A stretch of 64,000 nt of DNA from Lasiodiplodia sp. COLG20 (taxonomy: Eukaryota; Ascomycota; Dothideomycetes; Botryosphaeriales; Botryosphaeriaceae). Positions within the stretch are counted from its first letter, which is position 1, and each line of letters begins with the position of its first letter. The stretch spans positions 4,650,001 to 4,714,000 of the forward strand of contig VNWV01000002.1 in assembly GCA_009801085.1 (NCBI GenBank), written 5' to 3'. The notes under the pieces are model-generated. The model ran no database searches and had not been told where the DNA came from. It was given only the letters and a program-made list of their open reading frames with translations. The translations under genes were made by a program, and so were the position numbers. Below are positions 9,424-22,157 of this stretch, in pieces.

Positions 9424-12400
9424 ATGGCGACGGCGGCCATCGACACGGCCTACATCGCCGCGGCCTACTCGCTGCCCGAGCCAAACCTACAGACACTGCT
9501 CGATGCGCCCACAGTAGAGCTTGTCCAGGAGCTTTTGGCCAAGATTGAGGCTAAAGCGCGTGAGTTTGACGAGGTGAAGGCTGAGAAGCTGCGATCCGAT
9601 GTTGAGCTTGAAAACGCCGTAAGGACGGGCGATGCTCGCGCTAGAGCCCTCAAGGCGTCTGTAGATAAGAACCTGAAAGAGTTGGAGGAAGTTCGAAAGA
9701 AGTTGAATGAGGAGGGTACGTGTTGACTCTGCCAGGCAACTATTGGCCATTGCTGACACAGCTGCACTACAGAGAACGCGCGCGCCTCCCTCGAATCCGA
9801 ACTTCAAACCCTGAAGTCTTCATCCACGACATCATCTTCGGAAACGGATGTGCTCCGCTCCCGTGTCAGCACCTTGGAAGCTTCGAACCGCGAGACCGTT
9901 GTCCTGTTGGAAGCGAAGACCACAGCACACGACAAGCTTGCGGAGGAGCTGTCAACTCAACACCAGAAGATAGTGGCGCTCCGCCGGGAAATTTCTGAGC
10001 TGGAGGACAAGAACCAGGCAGCACAGAATGCCGCTACGACAACCAAGTTCCGCCAGCAAGCCTTGCAGCAAGAGATTGACTTGCTGAAGAAGAACAATGA
10101 GTGGTATGAGTCGGAACTGCAGACCAAGAATGCTGAATACTCGAAGTACCGCAAGGAGAAGAGCGCGAAGATCTCTGAGCTTCAGCGCATGTACGATGAC
10201 GCGAACGAAACGATCGAATCGATGCGCCGGACTGAGGCTACCCTCCGCAGCCGTGTCGACGAAATCAGCCAGAAAGCCGAGGACTCACTCGAGAAGATCC
10301 AACAGCTTCAGGAAGCGGCAGCCAGGGCCGAAGAATCGTTCCGTGTTGAGCTTGAAAGCTCGCGTCGCTTGGCCGATCTGCAAAAGCAGAGCGCGGATAC
10401 CGCTCGGGGACGCCTGCAGGAGGTTCAAGGCTCTCTGGAGAAGATAAAGGAAGATGCAGCGGAGGAATTGGGTCAGATGCATGCTGAGGTTGAGACGGAG
10501 CGCTCCGAGAAAGAGATGGCATTGAGGAAGATTGAGGAGTTGGAAGTTCAAGTCGAGAAGCTTGAATCGGACCTCGCATCTCGCCAGCAAAACACAGTGG
10601 CAATAACCGGAACTCCTCGGCGTGCTGTCAATGGTCTTGGAGGCGCCGCCACACCTGGACGCTCAGGATCGCCTACTTTCGGCACACCTGGCTACGCTTC
10701 CCCATCGCGCGTGAAGGGTGGTCTCACTTTTACTCAACTCTACGCAGAGCATGCTCAGACCAAGTCCGAACTCGACGCCGAACGTCGTCGTAATGCGAAG
10801 TTGAGCAGCACAATCGACGAAATGATCCAGGACCTGGAGGCCAAACAGCCTGAAATCGAAGAGCTGCGGGCTGGACATCAGAAGCTCGAGAACAATGTCC
10901 TCGAGATCTCAGAGCTTCTTGAAGAAGCAAACAGGGACCGGGATGCTGCCAGGAAGGAGGCAAGGAAGTGGACTGGTCAAGTCGATGGACTTCAGCGTGA
11001 GGGGGATGTTCTGCGTCAGCAGCTGCAAGACCTTAGCAACCAGGTGAAGGCCCTCTTGTTCGAAGTCACTGTCCGCGATCAAGGCCTTGAAGCTCTTAGT
11101 GCTGCTGATCAAGCGGAGTTCGAGAAGATCGTCCGCGGCGAGATCGAAGTGGACGATGGAGTCACCGATACCAGCCGCTTCATCACTCAGCGTCTTGTCA
11201 TTTTCCGCAACATCGAGGAGCTCCAAGAGCAAAACAATAAGCTTCTGCGTGTCACTCGGGAGCTTGGAGAAAAGATGGAAGGCGAGGAAGCAAGAGCCCA
11301 GCAGAATCAGGCAGAGAGGGATCGTGAAGAGTTGGAGGAGCTGAGAAGGAAGGCGGACCGTTACGAGGATGAACTCAAGTCCTTGAACACTGTTGCAGAG
11401 AGCTACCAGCGTGAGAGGGACATGTTCCGTCGCATACTCACACATCGTGGCCAGATTCCTCCTGGATCAGACCTGGCTTCCATGTTTGGCGAGTCAGTGG
11501 GACCGTCGACTCCGCCTCCTGGTGGTTTCTCTCAAAGTGTTGGCCCCGGTGCCTCACCACACGCAAAGGACCTCGCCGATTACGCCAAGCTTCTTAAGGA
11601 ACTCCAGAGCCACTTCGATGCCTTCCGGAAGGAATCAACAACAGATCATGCCATGCTCAAGGAGCAAGCCGACCGTTTGGCCAGGGAAAAGAGCGACCTT
11701 CATGTGGAGATCAACCGTGCCAGCTCCCAGCTCACGTTGGCACAGGAGAGGTATGAGCTTCTGCAAGCTAACTTCAACCAACTGCGGACCGAGAACGCGG
11801 AACTACAAAAGAGAGGCCAGGCGTTGGCTGAAACTTCGGCGAAGCAAGATCTCAAGACTGCTCAAGTTGCGGAAGAGCTATATGAGGCAAAGGCACAGGC
11901 CGACGGGCTGCGTCATGAAGCTGCCAACCTGAAGGCAGAGAAGGAATTGTGGAAGAACATTGAGACACGACTGACGGAAGATAACCGTGCCCTCAGCGAC
12001 GAGCGGACACGCCTCAACAAGATGATCGCAGATCTGCAGAATTTGCAGAACGAGCGGGAGCTTGCAGATTCAGAGAACCGTCGCCGCCTCCAGACTCGCA
12101 TCGATTCTTTGGAGTCGGAACTGCAAACTGCCAAGAGGAAGCTGGACGACGAGATTGAGGACGGCAAGCGCGCTACTCTCCGCCGCGAGTATGAATCCGA
12201 ACAAAGCCGGACGAGGATCGACGATTTGGTTAAGAGCCTGGGCAACACAAGAGAAGAGTTGGTTGCTGCTAAGACACAGCGCGACCAGCTTCAAGCCAGA
12301 GTGGACGAGCTCCGCATCGAGCTTCGCAACGCGGAAGAGAAGGCTGTGGCGTTGGCTCCTCGTCCCACGCCCCGTCGCGAGAGCATTGTTCAAAACGGCG

Positions 12401-15400
12401 AGGCCGAGTCAAGTGATCTCACTCGTGAGCAAGAGCTTGCTGTCGAGGTTGCTGACCTCAAGCGTGACCTCGAGATTGCCCGCAATGAGCTCGAGGCTGC
12501 GAAGACGCATGTTGAGCAATACAAGGCCATTGCCCAGGCTTCTGAAGAAGAGCTCCAGAGTATCAACGAGACCCACGACCAGTACCGCGAGGAAATGGAT
12601 GGCATCATCGCTGAAAAGGATGCTAAGATCCGCGATCTTGAGCAGCGCGTTGAGGATATCTCCACGGAACTTGCTACTACCAACACCGAGTTGTCCAACC
12701 TTCGTACCGGCCACGAGCAGAACATGGCTCGGTTCAACGAGCAGAAGGCTATTCTGGAATCTGAGGTCACTCGTCTCAAGGATGAAAGTGAGCGTTACCA
12801 GGAGACGGCCAAACTCTGCCAGGAGGATCTCAAGGCTCAAGCCGCAATCGCTCAACAAGCTCAGCAGAGCTACGAGACCGAGCTTGTCAAGCATGCTGAG
12901 GCTGCACAGAATCTCCAGAAGGTCCGTACCGAACACAACCAGCTCAAGACCGAGGTGGCCGAGATCAAGGCGGAGGCGCAGGCAGCCAAGACGGCTTTGG
13001 AGTCGAGCGAGGACAGCTGGAATGAGACGCGCAGTCGCTACGAGCGCGAGCTTTCGGACCTCAAGATTCGCCGGGACGAGGTCAACGACCAGAACAAGAG
13101 ACTTCATCAGCAACTCGAGACCGTCAGCGCCCAGATCTCTGCGCTCAAGCAAAGCCGTGCTTCTCTTGGCGCGGAGCCAACCGAGCCTGGTTCCACCCCT
13201 CCACCGGACACCGAAAATATGCAGGAGGTCATTCGCTATCTCCGCCGCGAGAAGGAGATTGTCGAGGTCCAATACGAACTGCAGATCCAGGAATCCAAGC
13301 GCTACAAGCAGCAGCTTGACCATGTCCAGGCTCAGCTCGACCAGACTCGCGAGAAGCTCAACCAGGAACGCCAGAACCAGATCGAGAACCAGCAGACCAA
13401 CGTTACACACACGAAGCTCATGGAGACGATTAACGAGCTTAATCTCTTCCGTGAGAGCAGTGTCACTCTGCGCAATGAGGCTCGCTCAGCTCAGGCACAG
13501 CTCGCCGATAAGATCAAGGAGGTTGAGGGTCTCATGGCCCAGATTGAGCCTTTGCAGGCCTCAGTTCGCGAACTTGAAAACCAGGTCGAGACCAAGTCAG
13601 GCGAACTCCAGCAACTCAAGGAAGACCGCGACCGCTGGCAACAACGAACACAGAACATCCTGCAGAAGTACGACCGCGTGGATCCCCAGGAGCTTGCAGA
13701 GCTCAAGAACAAGATCGAAACTCTGGAAACTGAGCGTGACCAGCTCCTGGCTGAGAAAGCACCAATGCAGGCCGAGATCGATGGTTTCGAGGAGAAACTC
13801 AAGGCTCTCAAGAATACGGTCATCGAAGAGCGTGATGAACACCACAAGGAGCGCCGCGAGAGGCTCATCGAGCAGTTCAAGGGTCGCTCGCGCGAGCTCT
13901 CTGCCAAGATCAAGGAGGCGAACCAGGAGAAGGAAGCTGCCAACCAAGCAAAGGAGCAGATGGAGCAGGAGCTGGTCGCCGTGAAGGAAGAGTTGGAGAA
14001 GGTCAAGGCGACTCTCGAGGAAGCTCTCACGAATGCCAAGCCTGCCCAAGCCGACACGCAAATGCAAGATACTCCAGAGGAAGGAGAAACCCAAGAGGAA
14101 GGTGGAGAAGACTCTGGCGTCCCGAGCCCCGAGCTCGCCCTATTGGAAGCTCGCGCTCAAGCTGCAGAGTCCAAGGCTGCCGAGGAGTCTGCAAGGGCAG
14201 CCGAGCTTCAAGGTCAAGTCGACACATTGCAAGGCAGAGTGCAGGAGCTCGAGAACCAGATTGTAAGTTTCCCAGGCCCTCATGTACACCGGCATGAGCT
14301 GACGTGTATCCAGTCCGAGGTCCAGCAACGCCTTGACGCCTCTACTGCTGAGCTTATGCAACTCAAGGAGACCCAGGCCGCCCAGCCTGCGCCATCCGAA
14401 ACTGCACCAGCTGAAGCTGCACCGGTCGAGACTGCATCTGCCGAAACCGCGCCGGCTGAGAACGCTGAGGCTCCTCAGCCTCCTGCTGCGGATGCTGAGA
14501 CTCTAGAGACTCTCGAGAAGCTCAAGGCTGAGCTTGCCACTGCTCAGCAAGAGGTGGAGGCTCTTCGGGCCAACGCGACGTCCAGCACAGCACCTCCACC
14601 GACCGGAGAGGTTCCCGAAGGCTCCGTCTCCGCGGAGAAGATGGCTGAGGAGATTGCAAAGGTTAAGGCTGAAGCAGAGGAAAGTGTTCAGGCTGCACAG
14701 AACAAGTTCCAGCAACGTGCAGACCAAATGAGGTCAGCTCTTACTAAGAAACTCACCGAAGGCAAGCAAGCCCTTAAGCAAGAGAACGAGGAGGCTATTC
14801 AAAAGCTCAAGGAGGAGCACGAGCAAGCTATGGCAAAGCTCAAGAAGGAGCACGAGGCCGAGGTCGAACGCATCAAGACCGCCCACCAGCAGGAGCTCGA
14901 GCGTATCAAGAGTGCTGCGCCAGCCGAGCAATCTGCGCCGTCTACAAGTGTTGCACCTACTGATGGCGCTGCTGAGGCCGCACCTGCCCCTGCACCCGAA
15001 GTCAAGTCCGAGCCGTCTAAGTTTGCCGATCTCACCGATCAAGAGGTCAAGGACTTGGTCAACAATAACAACACAATCAAGGCCATCATCACCCGAAACG
15101 TCCGGACGAAGTTGTCTACTGAGCTGGAGAATAAGGCGAAGGAGTTGAACGAAAAGCACCAGAAGGAACAGGAGGAGTTGCAGAAGAAGGCTGATGGCGC
15201 TGTTGCCATGGCAGAGAAGCGTGTTGCTCTCAAGCTGAACATGGCTCAGAACAGAGAGCGCAATGCAACTGCCAAGATTGAAGTCGTCCAGAAAGCCGCC
15301 GAAGAGACACCTGAGCGTCCCGTTGGGGAGGTATGGGCCGTAGCCAAAGACGCCAAACCTGCCCCTGCAGCGCCTCCGGCCGCAGCGCCTGCGCAGCAAC

Positions 15401-16200
15401 AGGCCCAGCCGGCACAATCGCCCGCGGCTACTCACGTAGTACCTCATCCAATGCAACAACAGCCGCAGCCTGGAAGCTTCGGTCAACCCGCCCAGCAACA
15501 CACCGGCCTCCCCCGTCCGCCGGTGCCAATGAACCAATTCCAAGGCCAGCAAGGCCAGCCGCAAATGAACCCATTCCCCCAGAACAACACCGGCATCCCT
15601 CGTCCGGGAAGCGCGATGGCTCAGAACAACCAGTTCCGACCGAACTCGCCCTTCCAACAGCAGCAGATGCAGCAGGGGCAGTTCCAACCGCAAGTTCAGA
15701 TGCAGCAGCACCAGCAGCATCATCCGCAGCAACAGCCTGGCGGCGGCATGCCGAATCCGCAGGTCAACAACAACCCTCTGCACAACCGCCCCGCACCCCA
15801 GCAGCAGCAACAACAAGGCGGCCAACCCAACGCCGGCACCGGCCCGGCCGCTCTCCGCAGCCTGCAATCCGGCACGGGCATCCCCCGCGGCGGCGGCATC
15901 CCCCGACCCGGCGGTCGCGGTGGTGGACAGGCGGGCGCGCAGCAGCAGCAAGGAGGTCAGCAAGGTGCACATGCTCAGAGCAACTTGCCCACTCGTGGAG
16001 CTGGCGGAGGCGGCGGGCGCGGTCGCGGACGTGGTGGTGCTCAGGGTGGACAGGATGGAGGTCCTGGCGCTGGTAGGGGTGGTGCCATGAACGCGTCGGC
16101 GAAGCAGTTCGTGCCGAACAAGCGGCCGAGAGAGGATGGCGCTGATGGTGCTGGTGATGGTCCGAAGAGGGCGAGGGGTGGAGGTAATGTCGGGAACTGA
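9424..16200 (+). CDS. MLP1: Nuclear pore basket filament protein MLP1/TPR homologue
   Basis: Three exons, 9424-9715, 9773-14262 and 14314-16200, giving 2222 residues. Nearly the whole protein up to about residue 1930 is heptad-like coiled coil rich in Glu, Lys, Gln and Leu. The block around residues 1247-1375 (EVIRYLRREKEIVEVQYELQ, then ESSVTLRNEARSAQAQL) is the conserved TPR/MLP1 domain. The C-terminus (about 1940-2222) is disordered, Gln/Pro-rich and ends in RGG-type repeats. TPR/MLP proteins form the nuclear basket and take part in mRNA quality control and chromatin tethering. The second intron (14263-14313) is exactly 51 bp and stop-free, so one continuous frame crosses it; its GTAAGT donor and TATCCAG acceptor show it is an intron. 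The length is close to human TPR. Confidence 0.94.
14263..14313 (+). other. Stop-free 51-nt intron in MLP1/TPR gene
   Basis: Donor GTAAGT and acceptor ATCCAG flank 51 nt, a multiple of three with no stop, between codons for NQI and SEVQQRL. A GAGCTGAC branch-like element lies upstream of the acceptor. Retention would insert 17 residues, including Pro and two His, which would interrupt the coiled coil. Confidence 0.75.
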
Positions 16201-17294
16201 GTCGATTCTTTTCTGATGACGAGAGGATGATGACGGCTAGGGTTGAAGGTGGTGGTGTGTGATGATGGTGCATGGAAGGGGGTAGTGAATCATTGCCTTT
16301 GAGCGTTTTCGATCTTCACTTCGCTGTGTTTATCTTCTTCGCTTTGCTTTTTCCTACTTTTTTTGCGGAGAAGTGTAGGGAAGACATCTACATCCTTTTT
16401 TTTTTTTTTTCTCTCTTTCTTGAGCAGCAGAATCATCGGCGCGTGGGGTGGGCTTTGCTTTTCTGTTTTTTTCTGCGTTCACTCGAGAAACATTTGTCGA
16501 TGTCGCATCTTTCTCCTTCCTCTCTCGGAAATAATGAGCAAGGAAATCATCGGTGGCATCATTTTCTTTTTTTTTTTTCTGTTCGTTGTAGTACCACAAT
16601 GGCTGGGCTGGCTGATGGGGGGGAGGGCCGGATAGGGAAGGGAAGAAGAAGAAGCTTAAAAGAGATACAAAAGTAATGGGTCTGCTTGTTTTTTTTGATT
16701 CCGCGCCTGCTGCGACAGAAGATTGTTTCCTCCCTGATGCGTGCGTCACACATATGTAATTGTATCGGATCGGGCTCTCTCTCATGCGAATTGCCGTCGT
16801 GGAGCGAGAGATGCGTGCGGAGGGAGAAAGAGAGGGAGAGGAAGCGGGGAACGTTAATGGCATAGGGGAGTGGGACGACGGATGATGGGGGTGTGCTGAG
16901 TGTTGAATAGGTTGGTTGTATGTTACGTGGTTGTTCGGATGGGGGGGCTTGTCACCATTCTCCGTTGTGAAAGTAGGCTTTGTAGGTTCTATATATACCC
17001 CCTTCTTTCCGGTAGAGAGTGATGACAGCGATGAAGTGAGAGAGGAGAGAGAGAGAAAGGGGGTTGGGGTGGGTGACAGGAGCTTCACCTCGCTGACAAG
17101 CACACAGCGCCATATAGTGCAACTCCCTTATACTTGGTTGTATCGAGGAGCACTCCTCGGCACTAACCAGCTTGCCTCGAGTTCGCTAAAACAGTTTACG
17201 AAAAGAAAACCTCGCTGGACCTCTAGTACTACTGAGCGCGCTGAACGTACTGGATATGCTGGAGATACCGGGCGCAAATCCTACGAATGGCGAC
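16201..17294. other. Low-complexity intergenic region
   Basis: About 1.1 kb between convergent genes with many homopolymer T runs (about 16398-16411 and 16563-16579), Ser/Lys/Pro-type spurious frames, and a GA-rich purine stretch near 17036-17060. It holds the MLP1 and F-box 3' ends. No gene seen. Confidence 0.55.
17036..17060. repeat. GA-rich simple repeat
   Basis: Short imperfect run of GA dinucleotides in the non-coding space downstream of the F-box gene. Confidence 0.6.
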
Positions 17295-19070
17295 TTATTG
17301 GCTTGGCCCGATAGTTTTCTTCTTGGTGGGCCAACAGTACTCTGGATCATAATCGTCCGTGATACGACCGCAGGAGGGGTGCACGCTGCCCAAGCCGGTT
17401 TTCTCTCCGAACGGGCAGGGGAAATCCATCTCAGTCCCATGGATTGCGGGATCGCAGTACAGGAACTCGTTTACCTCTTCGTCAACCACGAGCCTCAGGC
17501 TCCGCGCATTCCTATTCATCTCATCCACCATCCTTATGTGGCGTGCGTTCGGCCTCTGGCACGAAAACACCCTTGGAGGCACCCCAGATAGTACCACATC
17601 CTCCATGACCACCACCCTCGGCGCGTCCCTGCTCCATGCCCCCCCTTTCTCGAGGTTCCGCCGAGCAGCCGTCGTCTCTGCGATGTGCCGGCGCAGCCGG
17701 TGCATCGCGTCGCAGGTAGACGACGAAAAGACCAGCGTATCCAGCTCGACGTGGCGGATGGTGGCGGGCGGCAAGGCGGCCAGCAGCCTCACCAGCGCCT
17801 CCGTGTCGACGACCAGGCGGCCCAGCCCGAAAAACTCTAACTGCGACCACCGCTCGGCGGGGATCCATGCGTCGACCTGGGCGGGCAGCTCTTCGACGAG
17901 GTACGACGCATCCGCGTCTTCGGCGTTGACGAAGGTCGACGAGAGGGAGAAGTGGCGCAGGTGCGTCAGGTCTTCGAGAGCGCGCCGCAGGCCGGGCCCG
18001 AAGCAGTGCCACGGCGACGCTATTCCGTTGCTTCCATACAAGGCCTGCGGGCAGTACGCGTTCACGGCGAGGTCGAGGCGGGTGAGCGGGAAGGTGGAGA
18101 AGAGGGTGAGGGTGCGCAGGTGGTCGTCACGGTGCTCTTGGCCCGAGGCTGCGTGCGGCTCCGCGAAGAGCGCGTGGTGGATGCCGTTGGAGCTGCGGTT
18201 GACGTCAACGACGAGCTCGCGGATAGAGTGGGAGGGGTGCTCGGCGTGATACGCCAGCAGCTCATCTACGACGGCCGTGTATCCGCGGAAGCAGCGGCGC
18301 TCGAGTTCCCACGGCCTCGAGAGGTGCACCTCCCAGTCAAATAGATGCAGATTGCTGTCGCTTTCCGGACTGCCCGATGCCCGCTCCATCTCCCAGTTCC
18401 GCTGGTGCCGGTCGACGACGTCGCCGTGCCAAGCGCGCGGCAATGGCATCCAAAAGTTCGCCGGCAGGCTGCGGAAGAAGGGCGTCTCGTAGCGGGGGAA
18501 CAGCCAGCGCTGCGCCCACGCCACGGCGGTTACTGTCACGCGCGTCAGGTTGACGAAGGCGCGTAACACTTCGCGCAGCGCCGCCACATCCTCACCTGCG
18601 GCCACAATAGTCTCCTGTTCGCGCAGCAGTCGGTGTGAATAGTGGCTGTGCGCCGAGACGGCGTCCATCGGGAGCGCCGACTCCGCGCCCCAGAGCTCGT
18701 CACGCCGCTCAGTGTACACAGGTAGGGCGCTGCTCCGTGGGTCTGCCCTTGTATGGACGTGATTATTGTTTCTGTAGAAGCAATGGTCTAGTGTGGCCTC
18801 TCTGTCGAAGCGGTCAAACGTCTGGTAGTCGAGCAGCTGCGCATCGTCCCAGACGATTTCCCGGACACGCCTACGGAACGTTGGGTGCCGCGCCACGGCC
18901 AGAAGAACATCAATGTTGGCTCGGCTGGGAGAAATATAGACACGGGAGAAACGTAGCGGGGCATGGTGAGAGAGGGAGCGGCATGTAAGGCGGACTCTTT
19001 TGATGTCTTTGTTGGGCAGGTAGTCACATATCGCAGGTATGAGCTCGACGGGAAGCGTATGCAGGGACAT
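17295..19070 (-). CDS. F-box domain protein
   Basis: Single exon, 591 residues from the ATG at 19070; an upstream in-frame ATG at 19091 would add seven hydrophobic residues. Residues 4-40 form an F-box (LPVELIPAICDYLPNKDIKRVRLTCRSL). The rest is a long region with LRR-like spaced hydrophobic strands (LTRLDLAVNAYC, LRHFSLSSTFV, LEFFGLGRL, IRHVELDTLVF), common in fungal F-box proteins that serve as substrate receptors of SCF ubiquitin ligases. The C-terminus has a Cys-containing segment (FPCPFGEKTGLGSVHPSCG). The target is unknown. Such genes are often lineage-specific in Pezizomycotina. The F-box call is good; a true LRR fold is inference. Confidence 0.85.
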   Translation of the reverse strand: MSLHTLPVELIPAICDYLPNKDIKRVRLTCRSLSHHAPLRFSRVYISPSRANIDVLLAVARHPTFRRRVREIVWDDAQLLDYQTFDRFDREATLDHCFYRNNNHVHTRADPRSSALPVYTERRDELWGAESALPMDAVSAHSHYSHRLLREQETIVAAGEDVAALREVLRAFVNLTRVTVTAVAWAQRWLFPRYETPFFRSLPANFWMPLPRAWHGDVVDRHQRNWEMERASGSPESDSNLHLFDWEVHLSRPWELERRCFRGYTAVVDELLAYHAEHPSHSIRELVVDVNRSSNGIHHALFAEPHAASGQEHRDDHLRTLTLFSTFPLTRLDLAVNAYCPQALYGSNGIASPWHCFGPGLRRALEDLTHLRHFSLSSTFVNAEDADASYLVEELPAQVDAWIPAERWSQLEFFGLGRLVVDTEALVRLLAALPPATIRHVELDTLVFSSSTCDAMHRLRRHIAETTAARRNLEKGGAWSRDAPRVVVMEDVVLSGVPPRVFSCQRPNARHIRMVDEMNRNARSLRLVVDEEVNEFLYCDPAIHGTEMDFPCPFGEKTGLGSVHPSCGRITDDYDPEYCWPTKKKTIGPSQ

Positions 19071-20232
19071 GATGGGAATGAGGAAGATCACGGGGAGCGC
19101 AATTGACTCAGATGATTGGTTGTGAAGCTCTAGAGAAGAGGTGAGAAGTGATGAAGCTCACGTCAGGAAGCAGCTGACGTCGAGAGCAGGCAGCCGCCCT
19201 AAAGTCGTGGCCGTACATCATTGCTTGCTTTTTCCATGCCCCACGGAATGCTCGCCCAACCCCTTGCAAAGAGATCAAAAAGAAATAGTGCACTGCCAAT
19301 GTACTTTTAAGTCGAATTTCAGTGGAGCATAAGATGCGTTACCTAGTCGATCGATACGACCGATGAGACAGAGCAGACGCTTATCCTCAACACCCCAGAC
19401 CTACTAGCTGCGACATCAGCAACCAAGTTCTGCCTGTGCACAATGTCGTACATTGAGTCTCTTAATGATATAGTGGCACGGTACAGCAGACCATGAAATC
19501 ACAAGAGCTCAAATACTCGAGCTAAGCAAGAAGATTGCGATTGCAATCGCTCTCTAGCACGTATCCGAAAAGGTTCATCAGCATCAATAGGAATGTTTGA
19601 AGTGGAAACGAGGAAAGGAAGAAATAAGACAGAAATTGGTATATAAAGCCCCTAGAGAAGAAAAAAAAAAAAGTTCATGTGAAGAGGTAGTTTAAACGAT
19701 CAAACATGTCCCAACCCAACCCTGACCCAATCCTAGCCCAGAACCTGTATCTTTAATGATTTGGTATATGTGTCTGCTTTCGATATTTTAAGGTCCATCG
19801 GGCCTCTGCTTTTGCGCGTGTTGGATAATGTGGAATGGAAGCTTCAGCAGGCGTGGCAGGGTAACCTTGCAAGAAAATATAATCTCTACTACACACATTG
19901 GCGCTTGTGCGCGCATCGACTCCCGCCTGCGCGGGCCTGGCATGATGATCTGGAGAGCGAAGAGAAAAGTGGCGGGTGGGAGGAGGGCGAAAGGCAAGTC
20001 CACGAATTAAAAGAAGAAAAAAATTCAAACCCGGATGACATAGGGAAGAGACAGACAGAACGACGTGCCCTTTTTGATAACCCCTCCAAAAATCCCTTGT
20101 CATCAGCGGGCAGCCACCCAGTGATGATCCATCCTGCCTTAAGCTTCATTCCTCCAATGGCCTGTTGATCCCTCATGAAAGCAAACACGGCGGCCGTTCC
20201 ATGTACATGATCTACCTTTGCTCTGCTTTCCC
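19071..20232. other. Intergenic: F-box promoter and epsin 3' flank
   Basis: About 1.2 kb, AT-rich around 19330-19760 with a 12-A run near 19661. No supportable gene on either strand. Confidence 0.55.
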
Positions 20233-22157
20233 TCACAAGTCGATCAAGCTGCCCTGCTGTTGCTGCTGCTGTTGCTGTTGACCAAAGCTGGCGCCGCCGA
20301 AGGGGTTGCCTCCAAATCCACCGACAGGGCCAGTTTGGGCCGGCATCAATCGGTTCTGGTTTGCGAAGCCGGTTTGTTGAGGCATGCCGGTGAATTGGCT
20401 GTTGAGGAATGGGTTGTTGCCCGTCGCGTTCTGCGTCAGACGAGCCGCACCGGCACCTGCACTGTTGACGAAAGTTCCAGGAGCAGTATGCTGGGCCGGA
20501 ATACGAAGATTTCCAACGTTTCCGAACGTATCCTGGCCTTCTCCTGAGGCGAGAAGTGCATTGAGACGTGCTGCATGAGGATCCATGGGCTGTTCCTTCT
20601 GGGGGCTCTGGGATTGGAAGCTCTGCGTGGGGGGCGCCGAGAAGTCGCGGATGGGGTTGAAACCGGAGTTGTTGCCATTGAATTGGGCCGTGTTCTGTTC
20701 CTGCAGAGTGCTGAGGGATGGCGCTGTCGAGCGGACGGGCTGAGCAGTGGCCGGCCGAGTAATGGCGGACGCGAAAGGATTGTTGGAACCGGTGGGCATG
20801 GGTTTGATCGAGTCCGTGGTGTGCGCGCCCGACGACGAGGCCCAAGGGTTGTTGCTGCCTGGCTGCAGCGTGTTTTGCTGTTCCAGTGGCTGTTGCTGAG
20901 CGAAACCATTGCTTTGTTGGCCCCATGGGTTGTTGCCCATGTTGAATGCAGTCTGCTGAGGTTGAAGGTAGTTCTGCTGCTGACCATACGCATCGAAGCC
21001 AGTAGGCTGCTGCTGTTGGTAGCCGCCGTATCCATATCCGTTCTGGAATCCAGTTTGCTGCGGTTGCATACCAGTCGGCTGTGAATAAGCCGAGTTCAAG
21101 AAGCCAGTATTCTGGGGTTGCTGCTGATCGACCAGGTTTCCAAACCAATCCACGGCGCCTTGCTGCTGGTATCCCTGATTCCATCCGGTCGGTTGGGCGA
21201 TTGCGGGTTGGGCGGGTGTGTCGTCGAACAGACTGTTGGCATTGGTTTCCTCGAGTTCCCTACGGCGCAGCTCTTCCTCCTCTTGGCTGAGCCTAATGGC
21301 CTTCTGCAGGTCCTCATCATCATCCGTGCGCGCATTGCGTTCACGACGCCTGCGCTCCTCCTCCATCTCATTCTTACTTGCTTCGATAGCCAGCTTGTAC
21401 TCGAGATCCTCTTCTTCGTTCCTCTGCCGACGCTGCTGGCGCGGCCGAGTGGCATCGGCTCCGCCGTGGGCACCGCCTGTGCCGTAATCATCCAGGCCGG
21501 TGACACGGGACTTCCATGATTTGCGATCGGCGCGCTCGGCACGCAAGCGCTCTTCGTCAAGGATCAAGGAGGTGAGCTCCTTTGCGGAAACGCGCACTGT
21601 ACACATAGCGTCAGCGGGGGAGCAGTTCAGGAGAGGGGCGTGGACGGGGGGTCGGCATACCGTTCTGGCCGACGTCGCGGCCGTCCTCATCGACATATTG
21701 GAATTCGCGCAGGGTTTTGATGATGTAAAGGTTCTTGCGCGCCCAGGTGACGACGAGCTCCGAACCCTCGTGCAGGCAGTAATCGAGGACCTTGAGCGAC
21801 TTGAGCACATGGCGCCAGTTCTTGCCCTTGTCGTTCAAGCGCTTGTCGAGCATGTCCATAATCTGGTAAAAGTCTTGACTGCTGCGACCATGTATCAGCG
21901 TCCTCTGCGACAAGCCCGCCGCGTCCGCTCGCGGCCGGCAGAGGGGCAGACACTTACTTGTTGAAGGTCAACTGGGCAATCTCGGCCATGTCGCTGCCGA
22001 CGGGGCCCCAGGGGTCGTTACTCGTCGCTGCATCGCGTCAGCCATGGTGGTCCCGCAGAGCGGCGGAGGGCGGGCGCGGCGTACCATTTCGCACCTTGAT
22101 CTCGACGCTCGAGTAGCCCTTGGTGACATTCTTCACGCTGCGCACCACCTTCGACAT
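20233..22157 (-). CDS. ENT1: Epsin (ENTH-UIM-clathrin box endocytic adaptor)
   Basis: Four exons: 22157-22085, 22027-21958, 21881-21661 and 21596-20233, giving 575 residues. Exons 1-3 encode the ENTH domain (SKVVRSVKNVTKGYSS, ATSNDPWGP, DFYQIMDMLDKRLNDKGKNW, LKVLDYCLHEGSE, FYVIKTLREF-like), which binds PtdIns(4,5)P2. Exon 4 continues with two ubiquitin-interacting motifs (EEEDLEYKLAIEASKNE near residue 183; DEDLQKAIRLSQEE near 213), a long Gln/Asn-rich tail with several NNPF/NNPW motifs for EH-domain proteins, and a C-terminal clathrin box LIDL. It acts in clathrin-coated pit formation and cargo uptake at the plasma membrane. Exon 3 begins at a tandem CAGCAG acceptor; I used the first site (adds one Ser). 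ENT1 versus ENT2 cannot be separated. Confidence 0.94.

Noticed and set aside
14734..15972. 412-codon minus-strand frame opposite MLP1/TPR
   Set aside because: Leu-rich mirror of Gln/Lys/Glu coiled-coil codons; no homology-like motif.
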